Shown here one piece after another: positions 36,334 to 48,049 of a stretch of 64,000 bases of DNA. The translations under genes and the position numbers were made by a program. The notes below the pieces were generated by a model. The model was not told the origin of the DNA, searched no databases, and saw only the letters and a list, made by a program, of their open reading frames with translations. Origin of the DNA: Diogma glabrata (lineage: Eukaryota; Arthropoda; Insecta; Diptera; Cylindrotomidae). The stretch is from the NCBI GenBank assembly GCA_963693315.1, contig OY856186.1, positions 137,205,436 to 137,269,435 on the forward strand, read 5' to 3'. Each line of letters starts with the position of its first letter. The first letter of the stretch is position 1.

Positions 36334-38128
36334 ATGTCAAACCAAATAGACGTTGACCATCCGTTCTATGGTCTGGAACCCAGCGAACTGCTGGTCGAAT
36401 GTTTGGTTCGGGGTGTGAACTTCGGGGGGGGCCGATTGGGCAGAGGAACTGCGAAACCATGGAGATCATGGGTCAGTTCCAATAACAGTGTCTCATGCGA
36501 GAGATTTGATAGAGGAATCTCAAATGGTGGTGCAGGCAGCACAACTTATTTTAAATCAAGTACGACGACTTCAGTCACCGATTGATCAGACCCTCTTGGA
36601 TGGTTTGGCGAATCGAGTGTTACATTATACGGGTAGGATGAATAGGTTGGGTCCTCGCAATGACTTGCAAGAAGCCCGCACCTACGCTATCTCACAATTG
36701 TCACGCGCTTGGAGTATAATAGGATCACTGTCAACACGTCCAATTATGCAGAATAAACCAGGAGTATCATCTGCTCCATCTGCTTCACCTGCTTTTCAAC
36801 CGGATGAGAGATCCACACCGATCCCAGTACGGCCAATATCGGAAACAATACATAGTCTGAATCGTCCAAACCAGCAACAACAGATACGGTCAGATCAGGC
36901 ACCACCGGCTTATTTCCAGCAATCGGGTTTGAGAGCCGAGGACTTTGCAATACCACAATTGGGTCCATCACTCCCATCTGAACACACACACAATAATCCA
37001 GCATTGGTACAACCACAATTAAATTATCCATCAGTACCACAGGTACAACTACCACCAATATATCCACCAGCTCCACTAACAGCACCACCACCATACAACC
37101 AACCTCCTCAGGTATGGCGTTACGCGGCTCCAGCGTTAGCACCAGTGGAGTACCGAGGGGTTCGTGGGAACAATTTGAGTCGTTATGACTCAAATTGGGT
37201 TCCAACCTTCACAGGGGATGGTCACTCTCCTGATGTTCATGAGTTTATTCATAGAGTGGAGGCGGCTGCCAAAAGAGACCGTGTGTCATGGGACGACCTT
37301 AGGTCTATCATACCACGGTATCTGAAAGCAGCGGCCGACAGATACTATTTGAATTTAACTCATGAATATGAGGTGGTGACTTACCCAGTGCTAAGGGAGG
37401 GACTCCTACAAACCTTCGGTACGCTCACTGATGATAAGGCGATCTTGCGCGTTCTTCTGAACCGCAAACAAAAGTCAAAGGAGAGCGTGTATGAGTACCT
37501 AGTGGAGATTGGTTCGTTGAACAGTCGCTTAGTACGTCCATTTGCTGATCGTGAAATGCTAGAGATTGCTCGGGAGGGACTGAGTGTGGAGCTCAAAAAC
37601 GCTACTCTAGCTGCTACCATACATTCAATTGATGAACTTCGGACTTTAGGTCAGAAGTTTGAACGTTTGTGGTCCACACCAGTTCCGTCCAGAACATCAA
37701 ATTTAAGAATTAGCGAGCTACAGCAGATGGATGATTATGAGGTGGAAGTTGAACCAGAACAACATGGATATATTGAAGCGGTGGATTCAACACCGAGACG
37801 GATATTTCAGCGACCTGGCATAACATCTGACAAAAGTCAACCTGGTCCATCAATGTCCAGACAACCAATAGTGTGTTTCAGATGTGGAGTAAATGGTCAT
37901 CGAGCTCCTGAGTGCTCTAAGAATCGGATAAAATTATATTGCTGGAAATGTAACAAACCGGATGTAATTTATGCAAATTGTTCATATTGTCACCCGTCGT
38001 TAAACTACCGTCCGAGAGTACATGCTTCGGGGATGATACCCTCGGTTCAACATCCAATCAGCCCGAAGAAATCGACGAGAGATGTAGGAACGCAGGACGA
38101 TCTTCCACTACTCAAGAAACCCGAATAA
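36334..38128 (+). pseudogene. gypsy gag, copy A, frameshifted near its start
   Basis: The ATG at 36334 opens MSNQIDVDHPFYGLEPSE, but the frame is lost at a run of eight Gs (36424-36431) and the rest is read in the next frame from about 36425 to 38128. The main body has a proline-rich N-terminal part, a capsid-like region (WVPTFTGDGHSPDVHEFI, then REGLLQTFGTLTD and LLNRKQKSKESVYEYL), and a CCHC knuckle (CFRCGVNGHRAPEC) with a second Cys-rich CWKCNK...CSYC motif. One extra or missing G accounts for the break. Assembly error or true mutation is possible; copy B has the same run. Confidence 0.85.
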
Positions 38129-40059
38129 AATCATCGAATACATTTAATTTCCCATCATTACATCGCACGTATTTTAGACGTCTGGAACGTAACATCAGAT
38201 ATTGGAGGATGAGGAAATTATTTCGTAAAGCATGTATTTCATCTATCCTTTCAGAAACAAAGGATCCTCGGCCGCGATTGACAATAAGAATTTTGAACAA
38301 ACATATTTCAGGACTATTGGATAGTGGAGCGTCAATCACAATACTTGGAATTATTGGATCAGCAGGTACAACTTACCGTAAGTACACTTCGTGTATTCGT
38401 ACGGCGGATGGTACTGCAACTAAAATTTTAGGTTACATTGAAATTCCAATAACTGTGAATGGCTCCACTAAACCAATGCGGTTCCATATAGTCCCTGGAT
38501 TACGAGAAGAACTCTACCTGGGCATAGATTTCTGGGAGAAATTCGGTATTGTTCCTTCTTTTGTTAGTGAACTGGCTCGTACAGAGCCAATAACTTTAAA
38601 TACACACAACCTAACCACTGATCAGCAACATGAACTGGATATGATCAAGGATTCTTTCCCGTCATTTGAAGTGTCTGGGCTCGGAAAGACTTCTTTGGTT
38701 GAACATGTCATCGATGTTGGTGATAGTGCACCTGTTAAACAGAGGCATTATCCCACATCGCCGGCTGTTCAACTAAAGGTTTATGCCGAACTCGACCGAA
38801 TGCTTCAAATGGGCGTGATCGAAGAGAGTAACAGTTCTTGGTGCTCGCCAGTGGTGTTGGTACAAAAAGAATCTGGTAAAAACAGATTATGTATTGATAG
38901 CCGTCGTGTCAATTCACTAACGAAAAAGGACGCTTACCCACTTCCCTTGATTGATGGCTTACTAGGTCGTCTAAATAGCACAAAGTACATTTCCAGTATT
39001 GATCTCAAAGAAGCTTTCTGGCAGATTCCTCTGGCAGAAGCATCTAGAGACAAGACAGCCTTCACAGTGCCTGGTCGTCCATTGTATCAATTCCGGGTTA
39101 TGCCCTTTGGATTGTGCAATGCTCCCCAGACAATGTGTCGGCTAATGCACAAAGTGATACCACATCAATATCACGAAAATGTCTTTGTTTATTTAGATGA
39201 TCTATTGGTAGTCTCTTCCACGTTCCAGGAACATATGGAATTGCTGTCCAAAGTCTCTTCATTGTTAAGAGCGGCTGGGTTAACAATAAACCTCAAGAAA
39301 AGTAAATTTGTTCTGAGAGAGGTGAAATACTTGGGATTTTTGGTTGGTGAAGATGGTCTTCGAACAGACCCTGACAAAGTAAGAGCTGTTGCTGAGTATC
39401 CAGCTCCGTCAACAGTGAAACAAATACGACGTCTATTAGGAATGGCTGGTTGGTACCAACGTTTCATACCAAGTTATGCAAGCGTGGTATCACCAATTAC
39501 AGATTTATTAAAGAAGAGTTCGGGAAAATTGAAATGGACATTGGAAGCGCAAGCTGCTTTCGAAAATTTAAAACGATTGCTGACTACAGCACCGGTATTA
39601 GTAAACCCTGACTATAATAAAGAGTTCTTTATTAGATGCGATGCAAGTCTGACAGGGATAGGTAGTGTGTTGTATCAGGTTGATACTGACGGACAAGAGT
39701 GTCCGATAGCCTTCATGTCGAAGAAATTAAATAGAGCTCAAAGGAATTATTCAGTTTCTGAGCTTGAATGTCTTGCGGCAATTCTTAGTGTGAAGAAATT
39801 CAGGGGCTATGTTGAAGGTCACCGATTTACAATTGTGACTGATCACTCAAGTCTGAAGTGGCTTATGTCACAGAAAGACTTGAGTGGTCGTCTGGCTAGG
39901 TGGAGCCTAAAACTCCAACATATGGATTTTACCATTGTCCACCAAAAAGGTGCCCAAAATATAGTCCCTGATGCTCTATCTCGTCTTTATGACGATACAC
40001 ACGAAGAATTGACGGAAGCATTAGTACATCACATTAATGAAATTAAAATGATGACATGA
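37978..40059 (+). CDS. gypsy pol, copy A: protease, reverse transcriptase, RNase H
   Basis: A 693-codon frame overlapping gag by about 150 bp in the -1 frame, as expected for Gag-Pol made by ribosomal frameshifting. The first codons therefore do not mark a real start. Domains are protease (LLDSGASITIL, residues ~113-123), RT (~245-440, with SSIDLKEAFWQIPLA and YLDD at 405-408), connection (KQIRRLLGMAGWYQRFIP) and RNase H (CDAS ~554, SELE ~594, TDH ~621). All these catalytic motifs are present. The frame stops at 40059 just before integrase, where a shift is needed to continue. Confidence 0.92.
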   Translation: MFILSPVVKLPSESTCFGDDTLGSTSNQPEEIDERCRNAGRSSTTQETRIKSSNTFNFPSLHRTYFRRLERNIRYWRMRKLFRKACISSILSETKDPRPRLTIRILNKHISGLLDSGASITILGIIGSAGTTYRKYTSCIRTADGTATKILGYIEIPITVNGSTKPMRFHIVPGLREELYLGIDFWEKFGIVPSFVSELARTEPITLNTHNLTTDQQHELDMIKDSFPSFEVSGLGKTSLVEHVIDVGDSAPVKQRHYPTSPAVQLKVYAELDRMLQMGVIEESNSSWCSPVVLVQKESGKNRLCIDSRRVNSLTKKDAYPLPLIDGLLGRLNSTKYISSIDLKEAFWQIPLAEASRDKTAFTVPGRPLYQFRVMPFGLCNAPQTMCRLMHKVIPHQYHENVFVYLDDLLVVSSTFQEHMELLSKVSSLLRAAGLTINLKKSKFVLREVKYLGFLVGEDGLRTDPDKVRAVAEYPAPSTVKQIRRLLGMAGWYQRFIPSYASVVSPITDLLKKSSGKLKWTLEAQAAFENLKRLLTTAPVLVNPDYNKEFFIRCDASLTGIGSVLYQVDTDGQECPIAFMSKKLNRAQRNYSVSELECLAAILSVKKFRGYVEGHRFTIVTDHSSLKWLMSQKDLSGRLARWSLKLQHMDFTIVHQKGAQNIVPDALSRLYDDTHEELTEALVHHINEIKMMT

Positions 40060-41282
40060 CAATGAAGGTTATCGGCACAAAGAATACACGGATATGATAG
40101 CTAAAGTTCAATCATCTCCTAAGGACTTTCCATCAGTTAAAGTCGTGGATGATAAGCTATACATACGTATTGAGCCAAGACCTGATGCAATACCCAACGA
40201 TGTTCCTGTGTAGAAACTCTGGGTACCAAAACCGATGACTTCCAACATGATTCAGAAACATCATGATGATAGTACTGCTGCTCATGGAGGTGTTAAAAAG
40301 ACTTTAGAATTACTTCGACGTCTTTATTATTGGCCGGGCATGGCGTCACAGGTACACAACTATGTTGTGTCCTGCGACACATGTAAACAAACAAAAGCCA
40401 CGAATCAGATATTGCGTCCTCCGATGCAATATCAATTCGAAATAGCACGTCCATGGCAGAGAGTCTATATAGATTTTTTGGGACCGTATCCTCGTTCTAC
40501 ACTTGGGAATACGGTGTTATTGATAGTTCTGGATCATGCTACGAAGTTTGTACTACTGAAACCACTTAGAAACGCAACTTCACCGAAGGTGAATGCTTTT
40601 CTAAGGAATGAAGTGTTTCTTACATATGGGGTACCAGAGTTTCTACAATGGTAAACAGTTCACTAGTAGGAACTTTCAAAATCTTTTGTCAGATTTCGGC
40701 ATTAAACACATTAGGACCGGTGTCTATAGTCCTCAAAGCAACGCGTCAGAGCGTGTCAATAGGTCAGTTCTAGCAGCAATTCGAGCGTTCACAAAAGGTC
40801 AACATACCAAGTGGGACTCACAAATTGGTGAAATCGCATATGCACTGCGGGCTGCAGTACATTCAGCTACCAAGTACTCACCGTACTATTTATTATTTGG
40901 TCAACATCCAATATCGGATGGAAATACTTACCAATTGTTGAGATCACTACACAAGCTTAGTGAAGATGCTGGAGAGGAATTAGAACGCTCTGATCATTTG
41001 ACTCTGCTCAGGAACCGGGTTCAGGAAAATTTAAAAGCAGCTTTCAAGAAATCGCAACATCAGTACAACCTGCGATCTAAACTACGGACTTTTCAACCAC
41101 AACAACGTGTGTTTGTACGGCAACATCATTTGAGTGACGCTACCAAAAAATTCTCGGCAAAATTGGCTCCAAAGTTCTTACCTGCAATGATTAAGACTAA
41201 GATTGGAAATGTACTTTATGAGTGCATAGATATGAGCGGTAAAAATCTTGGAGTACATCACGCGAAAGACATCAGGGAATGA
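40060..41282 (+). pseudogene. gypsy integrase, copy A, broken
   Basis: After a frameshift near 40050 the protein continues with GYRHKEYTDMIAKV. A TAG at 40211 sits where PV-K-LWVPK expects a Trp. Then come the HHCC zinc region (HHDDSTAAHGGVKKTL, CDTCKQTK) and core (WQRVYIDFLGPYPR). The frame breaks again at GVPEFLQW (about 40650), where the segment carrying the second catalytic Asp of the usual DNG-QF motif is deleted. The rest (NGKQFTSRNFQ, YSPQSNASERVNR) is in a third frame to 41282. Integrase cannot be functional as read. Confidence 0.9.
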
Positions 41283-41611
41283 TGTCTTTTCGTTAGGTAG
41301 GGTAGTTCCTTTGCCTGGTTGTCGTCTCTGGGGTTCACATCTTCAGTGTCATATTTTACTGGTTGTATCGAGGGTTTACTGGTGCTGACGTTAGATGGAT
41401 GGATGGTCTGTTTCAGCGCTCACTGATAGTTCCTAGGACCTTCATGAGTGTTGAGATTGATCATCGACCCTGACGTTGGTTACCATTGATAACTCAATCC
41501 CAGATATAGATTAGTTGTGGGAAGTAGTTCGATGGTTTCTGACGTAGAGGGGGTGACGACGTTTTTGTGAATTCAAGGGTAAATATCTTGGGTTTTACCT
41601 TGAATTCATGG
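41283..41611 (+). other. gypsy 3' untranslated segment with polypurine and inverted repeat
   Basis: Contains GTAGAGGGGGTG (about 41544), a possible polypurine tract. A perfect-to-near-perfect inverted repeat, TGAATTCAAGG and ACCTTGAATTCA, lies at 41568-41608 directly against the 3' LTR. No ORF. Confidence 0.6.
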
Positions 41612-42719
41612 TGTAACGTCCGTTATATTCGCCTAAACAATAATAAAACCAATTCATCTTCTTTTTCTAATTCAATAAAAGTTTATTTCCATAGTTTCGG
41701 TTCATTTTTACATTAATAATAATTTCAAATTTTCCAACGGTCAGTTCAACTTCGAATAACAATTATAAAAACAAACGAACGTACCCAATTTTATTTCAAT
41801 TCTAACGAACAGATGTCGTTACTCAATTTTGTTTAATCTTTAGTATTACACGATGACATTAGAAGATGTCAAAGAAAAATCACATTTTTTTTGTTGATTC
41901 ATTAATTTTTTGGATGTCATAAAAAAATCTGAAAGAAAAACAAGTCAATTCGATTTTTCGTTTTGAAGAAGAAAGGTTTTCATGTTGTAACTTTAAAAAT
42001 AAAATCACCTTTTTGTTAATTCCATGTTTAAAATAAAAAACAAATTAAGTGATTTAGTATTTTTCTTAACCTTTACATTTAATTTCAATATACATTTGAA
42101 AGATTGAAATAAATGGTTATAACAAATATAATAAATCGAACTTTTAGAGGATATATTTATTCGCCCACTGTAATAACATGTTCGAAAAACAATGTCAACA
42201 AAAATTTATCAAAACACTTGTGTTCTGCAACATCATTTAAATTAAAAATTTTGAAAATAAAGTTGCCAAAAGTTTTTTTGGAATTTGGAGTTGAGGTAGA
42301 TGTTGTTAATCGGACATCAATTAGTAAAGCTAAAGTTAAATGGAATACCTGTTGTTGGATTTAATTCTGAACCATCCTCATGTTGTGTTGACGGCTGCAC
42401 ATTGTGTCAATTTCGTATAATAAAATCACATGCTGCTGAATTTTTGGAAATTAAACTTTGGAAATAGGACATCATACTGGAAGTGTCCACCAATCAACAG
42501 TTAATTTAAGGTATTTTCATTAACTTTATTAATTTTTGCTTAATTATTTGTTTTTCCTTTGGAATGATAGGCTAAATTTGTAAAACGTAAGAGATTTCCC
42601 AAATTTGAATTCGTCGGGGGGGTGCCAGAGTTATTCCGGCTTAATAATGTAATTTTGGTGTGCGTAGAAAGGTCCAGATAGCATTACGTGGCTTCGAATC
42701 AGGGCCATAATATAATACA
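41612..42719 (+). repeat. 3' LTR of the Ty3/gypsy element, copy A
   Basis: Same 1108-bp sequence as 32292-33399, beginning TGTAACGTCC and ending TATAATACA. It includes the same protease relic (TAAHC motif near 42400). Confidence 0.93.
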
Positions 42720-43244
42720 ATATATGCTTGACTGAGCTCATCTTCAAAAAACATTCTTAATACAGGTGCAATTATGTTTTTACTAAAAAGGTATGCCTTT
42801 ATTGGTTCATAACTAAGCAATAACCTTTCAATAGCCGGCAAAAGAGTTAGCCACCTTGTAGGAACATTACGAAGCATTTCGCTCCATTCGGTATCCGTCC
42901 ACTCAAAGAATTCCTTCAACTCCGTTGTCTTTTTTGTCGAATAAGTTCAACATCAATTTTAAGGAAGTAGCATGCTTTCTTAACAGTATTATGCATACTA
43001 TGAAGATTGCATCCGGCAGCTACAATATCATCGTTGTGTTTTTTTAAAGTAGTAAAAACACTATTATTCTTACCAAAATTAATGTTAGCATTATCTGCCC
43101 CGTAAGCGGTTACATTCTGCAACGATAGTCCATTAAGAATAAGTTTGTTGTAAATTTCATTTGTAATTGTTGCAGTATCCTCTGCTTCTAATGAAAAAAA
43201 CGAAAGCAAAGACGTTTGTATACCATTACAGTTATCGAAATATC
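42720..43244 (-). pseudogene. hAT transposase, central fragment, copy A
   Basis: Read downward from 43244: LLSFFSLEAEDTATITNEI, AYGADNANINFGKNNSVF, AAGCNLHSMHNTVKKACYFL, then after a frameshift EFFEWTDTEWSEMLRNVPTR and WLTLLPAIERLLLSYEPIK. This is the RNase-H-like core of a BED-type hAT transposase (SCAND3/ZBED-like). It is a duplicate of 50710-51234. Confidence 0.88.
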
Positions 43245-43810
43245 ATAAATAAAATATATCATAGAATAATCTAACGTTGGTTAATTGTAAATATTCTTTA
43301 AATAATTAGTGTTGCATAAATATTAAAGTTTTTGATTTTATTTTTGTTAAAAAGTGATCAAAAAAATAATAAAGAAAACAAAAAATCTTAAAAATAACGT
43401 GAAACTTTTAATTTAATTACGGTACAGTTTCTTTATGTGAAAAAAATAAAAAAATGTCGTTTTGCAGTAATGTCATCAACCCATTAAACGCAATGAAATC
43501 CATGCAAATATTGATTGCAAAACTTGTGGCCATCTGTATCACAGTAATTGTGTTGGTTTGAATCAACAAAAAGTAGTATCGCTTAAAAACAATAAAGATC
43601 CATGGTGGTGCTCATCTTGTGATCCATTAAAGCTGATGGATCAAAAGCTTAATAATGACAATGGATCTTTGTGTGCTACTCAATCATCTTCGTCAAAAAC
43701 TCAAACGATTACGACGTCACCAATTTCCGCTAATCAACATGTTACATCAAAACATAATACATTTGTTAAACCTACAAAAGATAATTACTCTCAAAATAAA
43801 GCAATTGGTG
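43245..43810 (+). pseudogene. LINE 5' end and ORF1 start, copy A, cut by the duplication
   Basis: Identical to 51235-51800: a 5' UTR of about 200 bp and an ORF1 starting at 43454, with the PHD-finger region. It stops in ORF1 at the duplication junction, so this copy has no ORF2. Confidence 0.9.
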
Positions 43811-43818
43811 CAAAAAGC
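43811..43818. other. Duplication junction with 8-bp filler
   Basis: CAAAAAGC lies between the end of copy A (GCAATTGGTG, LINE ORF1) and the start of copy B (AATTTTTTTAAATAAG, gypsy leader). It matches neither side fully. Filler bases are a common mark of end joining. Confidence 0.85.
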
Positions 43819-44323
43819 AATTTTTTTAAATAAGCGAGTACTTCAAGATTTAAATAAATATTTTTTATTTTTTTTAAAAAAATAAATAAATATTTTGAAG
43901 GTAAGACGGTGCATCCAATAAATAAGCATTTTCTGTTCAAATATTTTTATTTTTAAATTTAAATAAATAAATATTTTCCCCTAGGGGTGCTATCGTCAAT
44001 AAATAATTTTAGGTACTTGTCATTCTGAATTTCAGCATATCTGAAATTAAATAAATAAATTATATTTTACATATACAATATTTTAGGAATTTTTGTGAAA
44101 GGTGAAGCAACATTGAGAACAACCATAATTTCGTTCGTTCTTTTATTAAATTTGGTTTTACAAAAAAATTTTTTTTGTGTTTTTGAATTGGGCGTTCGTT
44201 GTTTTTTTCCGTTTCTGCGTTTTTCATTTTTTTTCCATCGTACTAACTACATTTTTTATGGGGAATTGGTTTTTACATTGTTGTCGTTTGCGAGTTAATA
44301 ATTTTACGGGTTTTACCATCAAA

Positions 44324-46118
44324 ATGTCAAACCAAATAGACGTTGACCATCCGTTCTATGGTCTGGAACCCAGCGAACTGCTGGTCGAATGTTTGGTTCG
44401 GGGTGTGAACTTCGGGGGGGGCCGATTGGGCAGAGGAACTGCGAAACCATGGAGATCATGGGTCAGTTCCAATAACAGTGTCTCATGCGAGAGATTTGAT
44501 AGAGGAATCTCAAATGGTGGTGCAGGCAGCACAACTTATTTTAAATCAAGTACGACGACTTCAGTCACCGATTGATCAGACCCTCTTGGATGGTTTGGCG
44601 AATCGAGTGTTACATTATACGGGTAGGATGAATAGGTTGGGTCCTCGCAATGACTTGCAAGAAGCCCGCACCTACGCTATCTCACAATTGTCACGCGCTT
44701 GGAGTATAATAGGATCACTGTCAACACGTCCAATTATGCAGAATAAACCAGGAGTATCATCTGCTCCATCTGCTTCACCTGCTTTTCAACCGGATGAGAG
44801 ATCCACACCGATCCCAGTACGGCCAATATCGGAAACAATACATAGTCTGAATCGTCCAAACCAGCAACAACAGAGACGGTCAGATCAGGCACCACCGGCT
44901 TATTTCCAGCAATCGGGTTTGAGAGCCGAGGACTTTGCAATACCACAATTGGGTCCATCACTCCCATCTGAACACACACACAATAATCCAGCATTGGTAC
45001 AACCACAATTAAATTATCCATCAGTACCACAGGTACAACTACCACCAATATATCCACCAGCTCCACTAACAGCACCACCACCATACAACCAACCTCCTCA
45101 GGTATGGCGTTACGCGGCTCCAGCGTTAGCACCAGTGGAGTACCGAGGGGTTCGTGGGAACAATTTGAGTCGTTATGACTCAAATTGGGTTCCAACCTTC
45201 ACAGGGGATGGTCACTCTCCTGATGTTCATGAGTTTATTCATAGAGTGGAGGCGGCTGCCAAAAGAGACCGTGTGTCATGGGACGACCTTAGGTCTATCA
45301 TACCACGGTATCTGAAAGCAGCGGCCGACAGATACTATTTGAATTTAACTCATGAATATGAGGTGGTGACTTACCCAGTGCTAAGGGAGGGACTCCTACA
45401 AACCTTCGGTACGCTCACTGATGATAAGGCGATCTTGCGCGTTCTTCTGAACCGCAAACAAAAGTCAAAGGAGAGCGTGTATGAGTACCTAGTGGAGATT
45501 GGTTCGTTGAACAGTCGCTTAGTACGTCCATTTGCTGATCGTGAAATGCTAGAGATTGCTCGGGAGGGACTGAGTGTGGAGCTCAAAAACGCTACTCTAG
45601 CTGCTACCATACATTCAATTGATGAACTTCGGACTTTAGGTCAGAAGTTTGAACGTTTGTGGTCCACACCAGTTCCGTCCAGAACATCAAATTTAAGAAT
45701 TAGCGAGCTACAGCAGATGGATGATTATGAGGTGGAAGTTGAACCAGAACAACATGGATATATTGAAGCGGTGGATTCAACACCGAGACGGATATTTCAG
45801 CGACCTGGCATAACATCTGACAAAAGTCAACCTGGTCCATCAATGTCCAGACAACCAATAGTGTGTTTCAGATGTGGAGTAAATGGTCATCGAGCTCCTG
45901 AGTGCTCTAAGAATCGGATAAAATTATATTGCTGGAAATGTAACAAACCGGATGTAATTTATGCAAATTGTTCATATTGTCACCCGTCGTTAAACTACCG
46001 TCCGAGAGTACATGCTTCGGGGATGATACCCTCGGTTCAACATCCAATCAGCCCGAAGAAATCGACGAGAGATGTAGGAACGCAGGACGATCTTCCACTA
46101 CTCAAGAAACCCGAATAA
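44324..46118 (+). pseudogene. gypsy gag, copy B
   Basis: Same as copy A, including the eight-G frameshift site. One residue differs (QQQRRSDQ instead of QQQIRSDQ, base 44875). Confidence 0.85.
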
Positions 46119-48049
46119 AATCATCGAATACATTTAATTTCCCATCATTACATCGCACGTATTTTAGACGTCTGGAACGTAACATCAGATATTGGAGGAT
46201 GAGGAAATTATTTCGTAAAGCATGTATTTCATCTATCCTTTCAGAAACAAAGGATCCTCGGCCGCGATTGACAATAAGAATTTTGAACAAACATATTTCA
46301 GGACTATTGGATAGTGGAGCGTCAATCACAATACTTGGAATTATTGGATCAGCAGGTACAACTTACCGTAAGTACACTTCGTGTATTCGTACGGCGGATG
46401 GTACTGCAACTAAAATTTTAGGTTACATTGAAATTCCAATAACTGTGAATGGCTCCACTAAACCAATGCGGTTCCATATAGTCCCTGGATTACGAGAAGA
46501 GCTCTACCTGGGCATAGATTTCTGGGAGAAATTCGGTATTGTTCCTTCTTTTGTTAGTGAACTGGCTCGTACAGAGCCAATAACTTTAAATACACACAAC
46601 CTAACCACTGATCAGCAACATGAACTGGATATGATCAAGGATTCTTTCCCGTCATTTGAAGTGTCTGGGCTCGGAAAGACTTCTTTGGTTGAACATGTCA
46701 TCGATGTTGGTGATAGTGCACCTGTTAAACAGAGGCATTATCCCACATCGCCGGCTGTTCAACTAAAGGTTTATGCCGAACTCGACCGAATGCTTCAAAT
46801 GGGCGTGATCGAAGAGAGTAACAGTTCTTGGTGCTCGCCAGTGGTGTTGGTACAAAAAGAATCTGGTAAAAACAGATTATGTATTGATAGCCGTCGTGTC
46901 AATTCACTAACGAAAAAGGACGCTTACCCACTTCCCTTGATTGATGGCTTACTAGGTCGTCTAAATAGCACAAAGTACATTTCCAGTATTGATCTCAAAG
47001 AAGCTTTCTGGCAGATTCCTCTGGCAGAAGCATCTAGAGACAAGACAGCCTTCACAGTGCCTGGTCGTCCATTGTATCAATTCCGGGTTATGCCCTTTGG
47101 ATTGTGCAATGCTCCCCAGACAATGTGTCGGCTAATGCACAAAGTGATACCACATCAATATCACGAAAATGTCTTTGTTTATTTAGATGATCTATTGGTA
47201 GTCTCTTCCACGTTCCAGGAACATATGGAATTGCTGTCCAAAGTCTCTTCATTGTTAAGAGCGGCTGGGTTAACAATAAACCTCAAGAAAAGTAAATTTG
47301 TTCTGAGAGAGGTGAAATACTTGGGATTTTTGGTTGGTGAAGATGGTCTTCGAACAGACCCTGACAAAGTAAGAGCTGTTGCTGAGTATCCAGCTCCGTC
47401 AACAGTGAAACAAATACGACGTCTATTAGGAATGGCTGGTTGGTACCAACGTTTCATACCAAGTTATGCAAGCGTGGTATCACCAATTACAGATTTATTA
47501 AAGAAGAGTTCGGGAAAATTGAAATGGACATTGGAAGCGCAAGCTGCTTTCGAAAATTTAAAACGATTGCTGACTACAGCACCGGTATTAGTAAACCCTG
47601 ACTATAATAAAGAGTTCTTTATTAGATGCGATGCAAGTCTGACAGGGATAGGTAGTGTGTTGTATCAGGTTGATACTGACGGACAAGAGTGTCCGATAGC
47701 CTTCATGTCGAAGAAATTAAATAGAGCTCAAAGGAATTATTCAGTTTCTGAGCTTGAATGTCTTGCGGCAATTCTTAGTGTGAAGAAATTCAGGGGCTAT
47801 GTTGAAGGTCACCGATTTACAATTGTGACTGATCACTCAAGTCTGAAGTGGCTTATGTCACAGAAAGACTTGAGTGGTCGTCTGGCTAGGTGGAGCCTAA
47901 AACTCCAACATATGGATTTTACCATTGTCCACCAAAAAGGTGCCCAAAATATAGTCCCTGATGCTCTATCTCGTCTTTATGACGATACACACGAAGAATT
48001 GACGGAAGCATTAGTACATCACATTAATGAAATTAAAATGATGACATGA
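45968..48049 (+). CDS. gypsy pol, copy B: protease, RT, RNase H
   Basis: Same 693-codon frame as copy A. The one difference I saw (46501, G instead of A) is silent. With only a 3' LTR it has no element promoter upstream. Confidence 0.92.
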   Translation: MFILSPVVKLPSESTCFGDDTLGSTSNQPEEIDERCRNAGRSSTTQETRIKSSNTFNFPSLHRTYFRRLERNIRYWRMRKLFRKACISSILSETKDPRPRLTIRILNKHISGLLDSGASITILGIIGSAGTTYRKYTSCIRTADGTATKILGYIEIPITVNGSTKPMRFHIVPGLREELYLGIDFWEKFGIVPSFVSELARTEPITLNTHNLTTDQQHELDMIKDSFPSFEVSGLGKTSLVEHVIDVGDSAPVKQRHYPTSPAVQLKVYAELDRMLQMGVIEESNSSWCSPVVLVQKESGKNRLCIDSRRVNSLTKKDAYPLPLIDGLLGRLNSTKYISSIDLKEAFWQIPLAEASRDKTAFTVPGRPLYQFRVMPFGLCNAPQTMCRLMHKVIPHQYHENVFVYLDDLLVVSSTFQEHMELLSKVSSLLRAAGLTINLKKSKFVLREVKYLGFLVGEDGLRTDPDKVRAVAEYPAPSTVKQIRRLLGMAGWYQRFIPSYASVVSPITDLLKKSSGKLKWTLEAQAAFENLKRLLTTAPVLVNPDYNKEFFIRCDASLTGIGSVLYQVDTDGQECPIAFMSKKLNRAQRNYSVSELECLAAILSVKKFRGYVEGHRFTIVTDHSSLKWLMSQKDLSGRLARWSLKLQHMDFTIVHQKGAQNIVPDALSRLYDDTHEELTEALVHHINEIKMMT

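Larger units (their letters stand above)
35829..43810. repeat. 8-kb tandem duplication, copy A
   Basis: Repeated at an offset of 7990 as 43819-51800. It begins in the gypsy leader (TTTTTTTAAATAAGCGAG) and ends inside LINE ORF1 (AATAAAGCAATTGGTG). The only substitutions I noticed are 36885 (T against G) and 38511 (A against G), so the duplication is very recent. Confidence 0.95.

Noticed and set aside
36744..37205. 153-aa minus-strand ORF opposite gag
   Set aside because: Antisense shadow of the proline-rich Gag region; low-complexity valine-rich translation.
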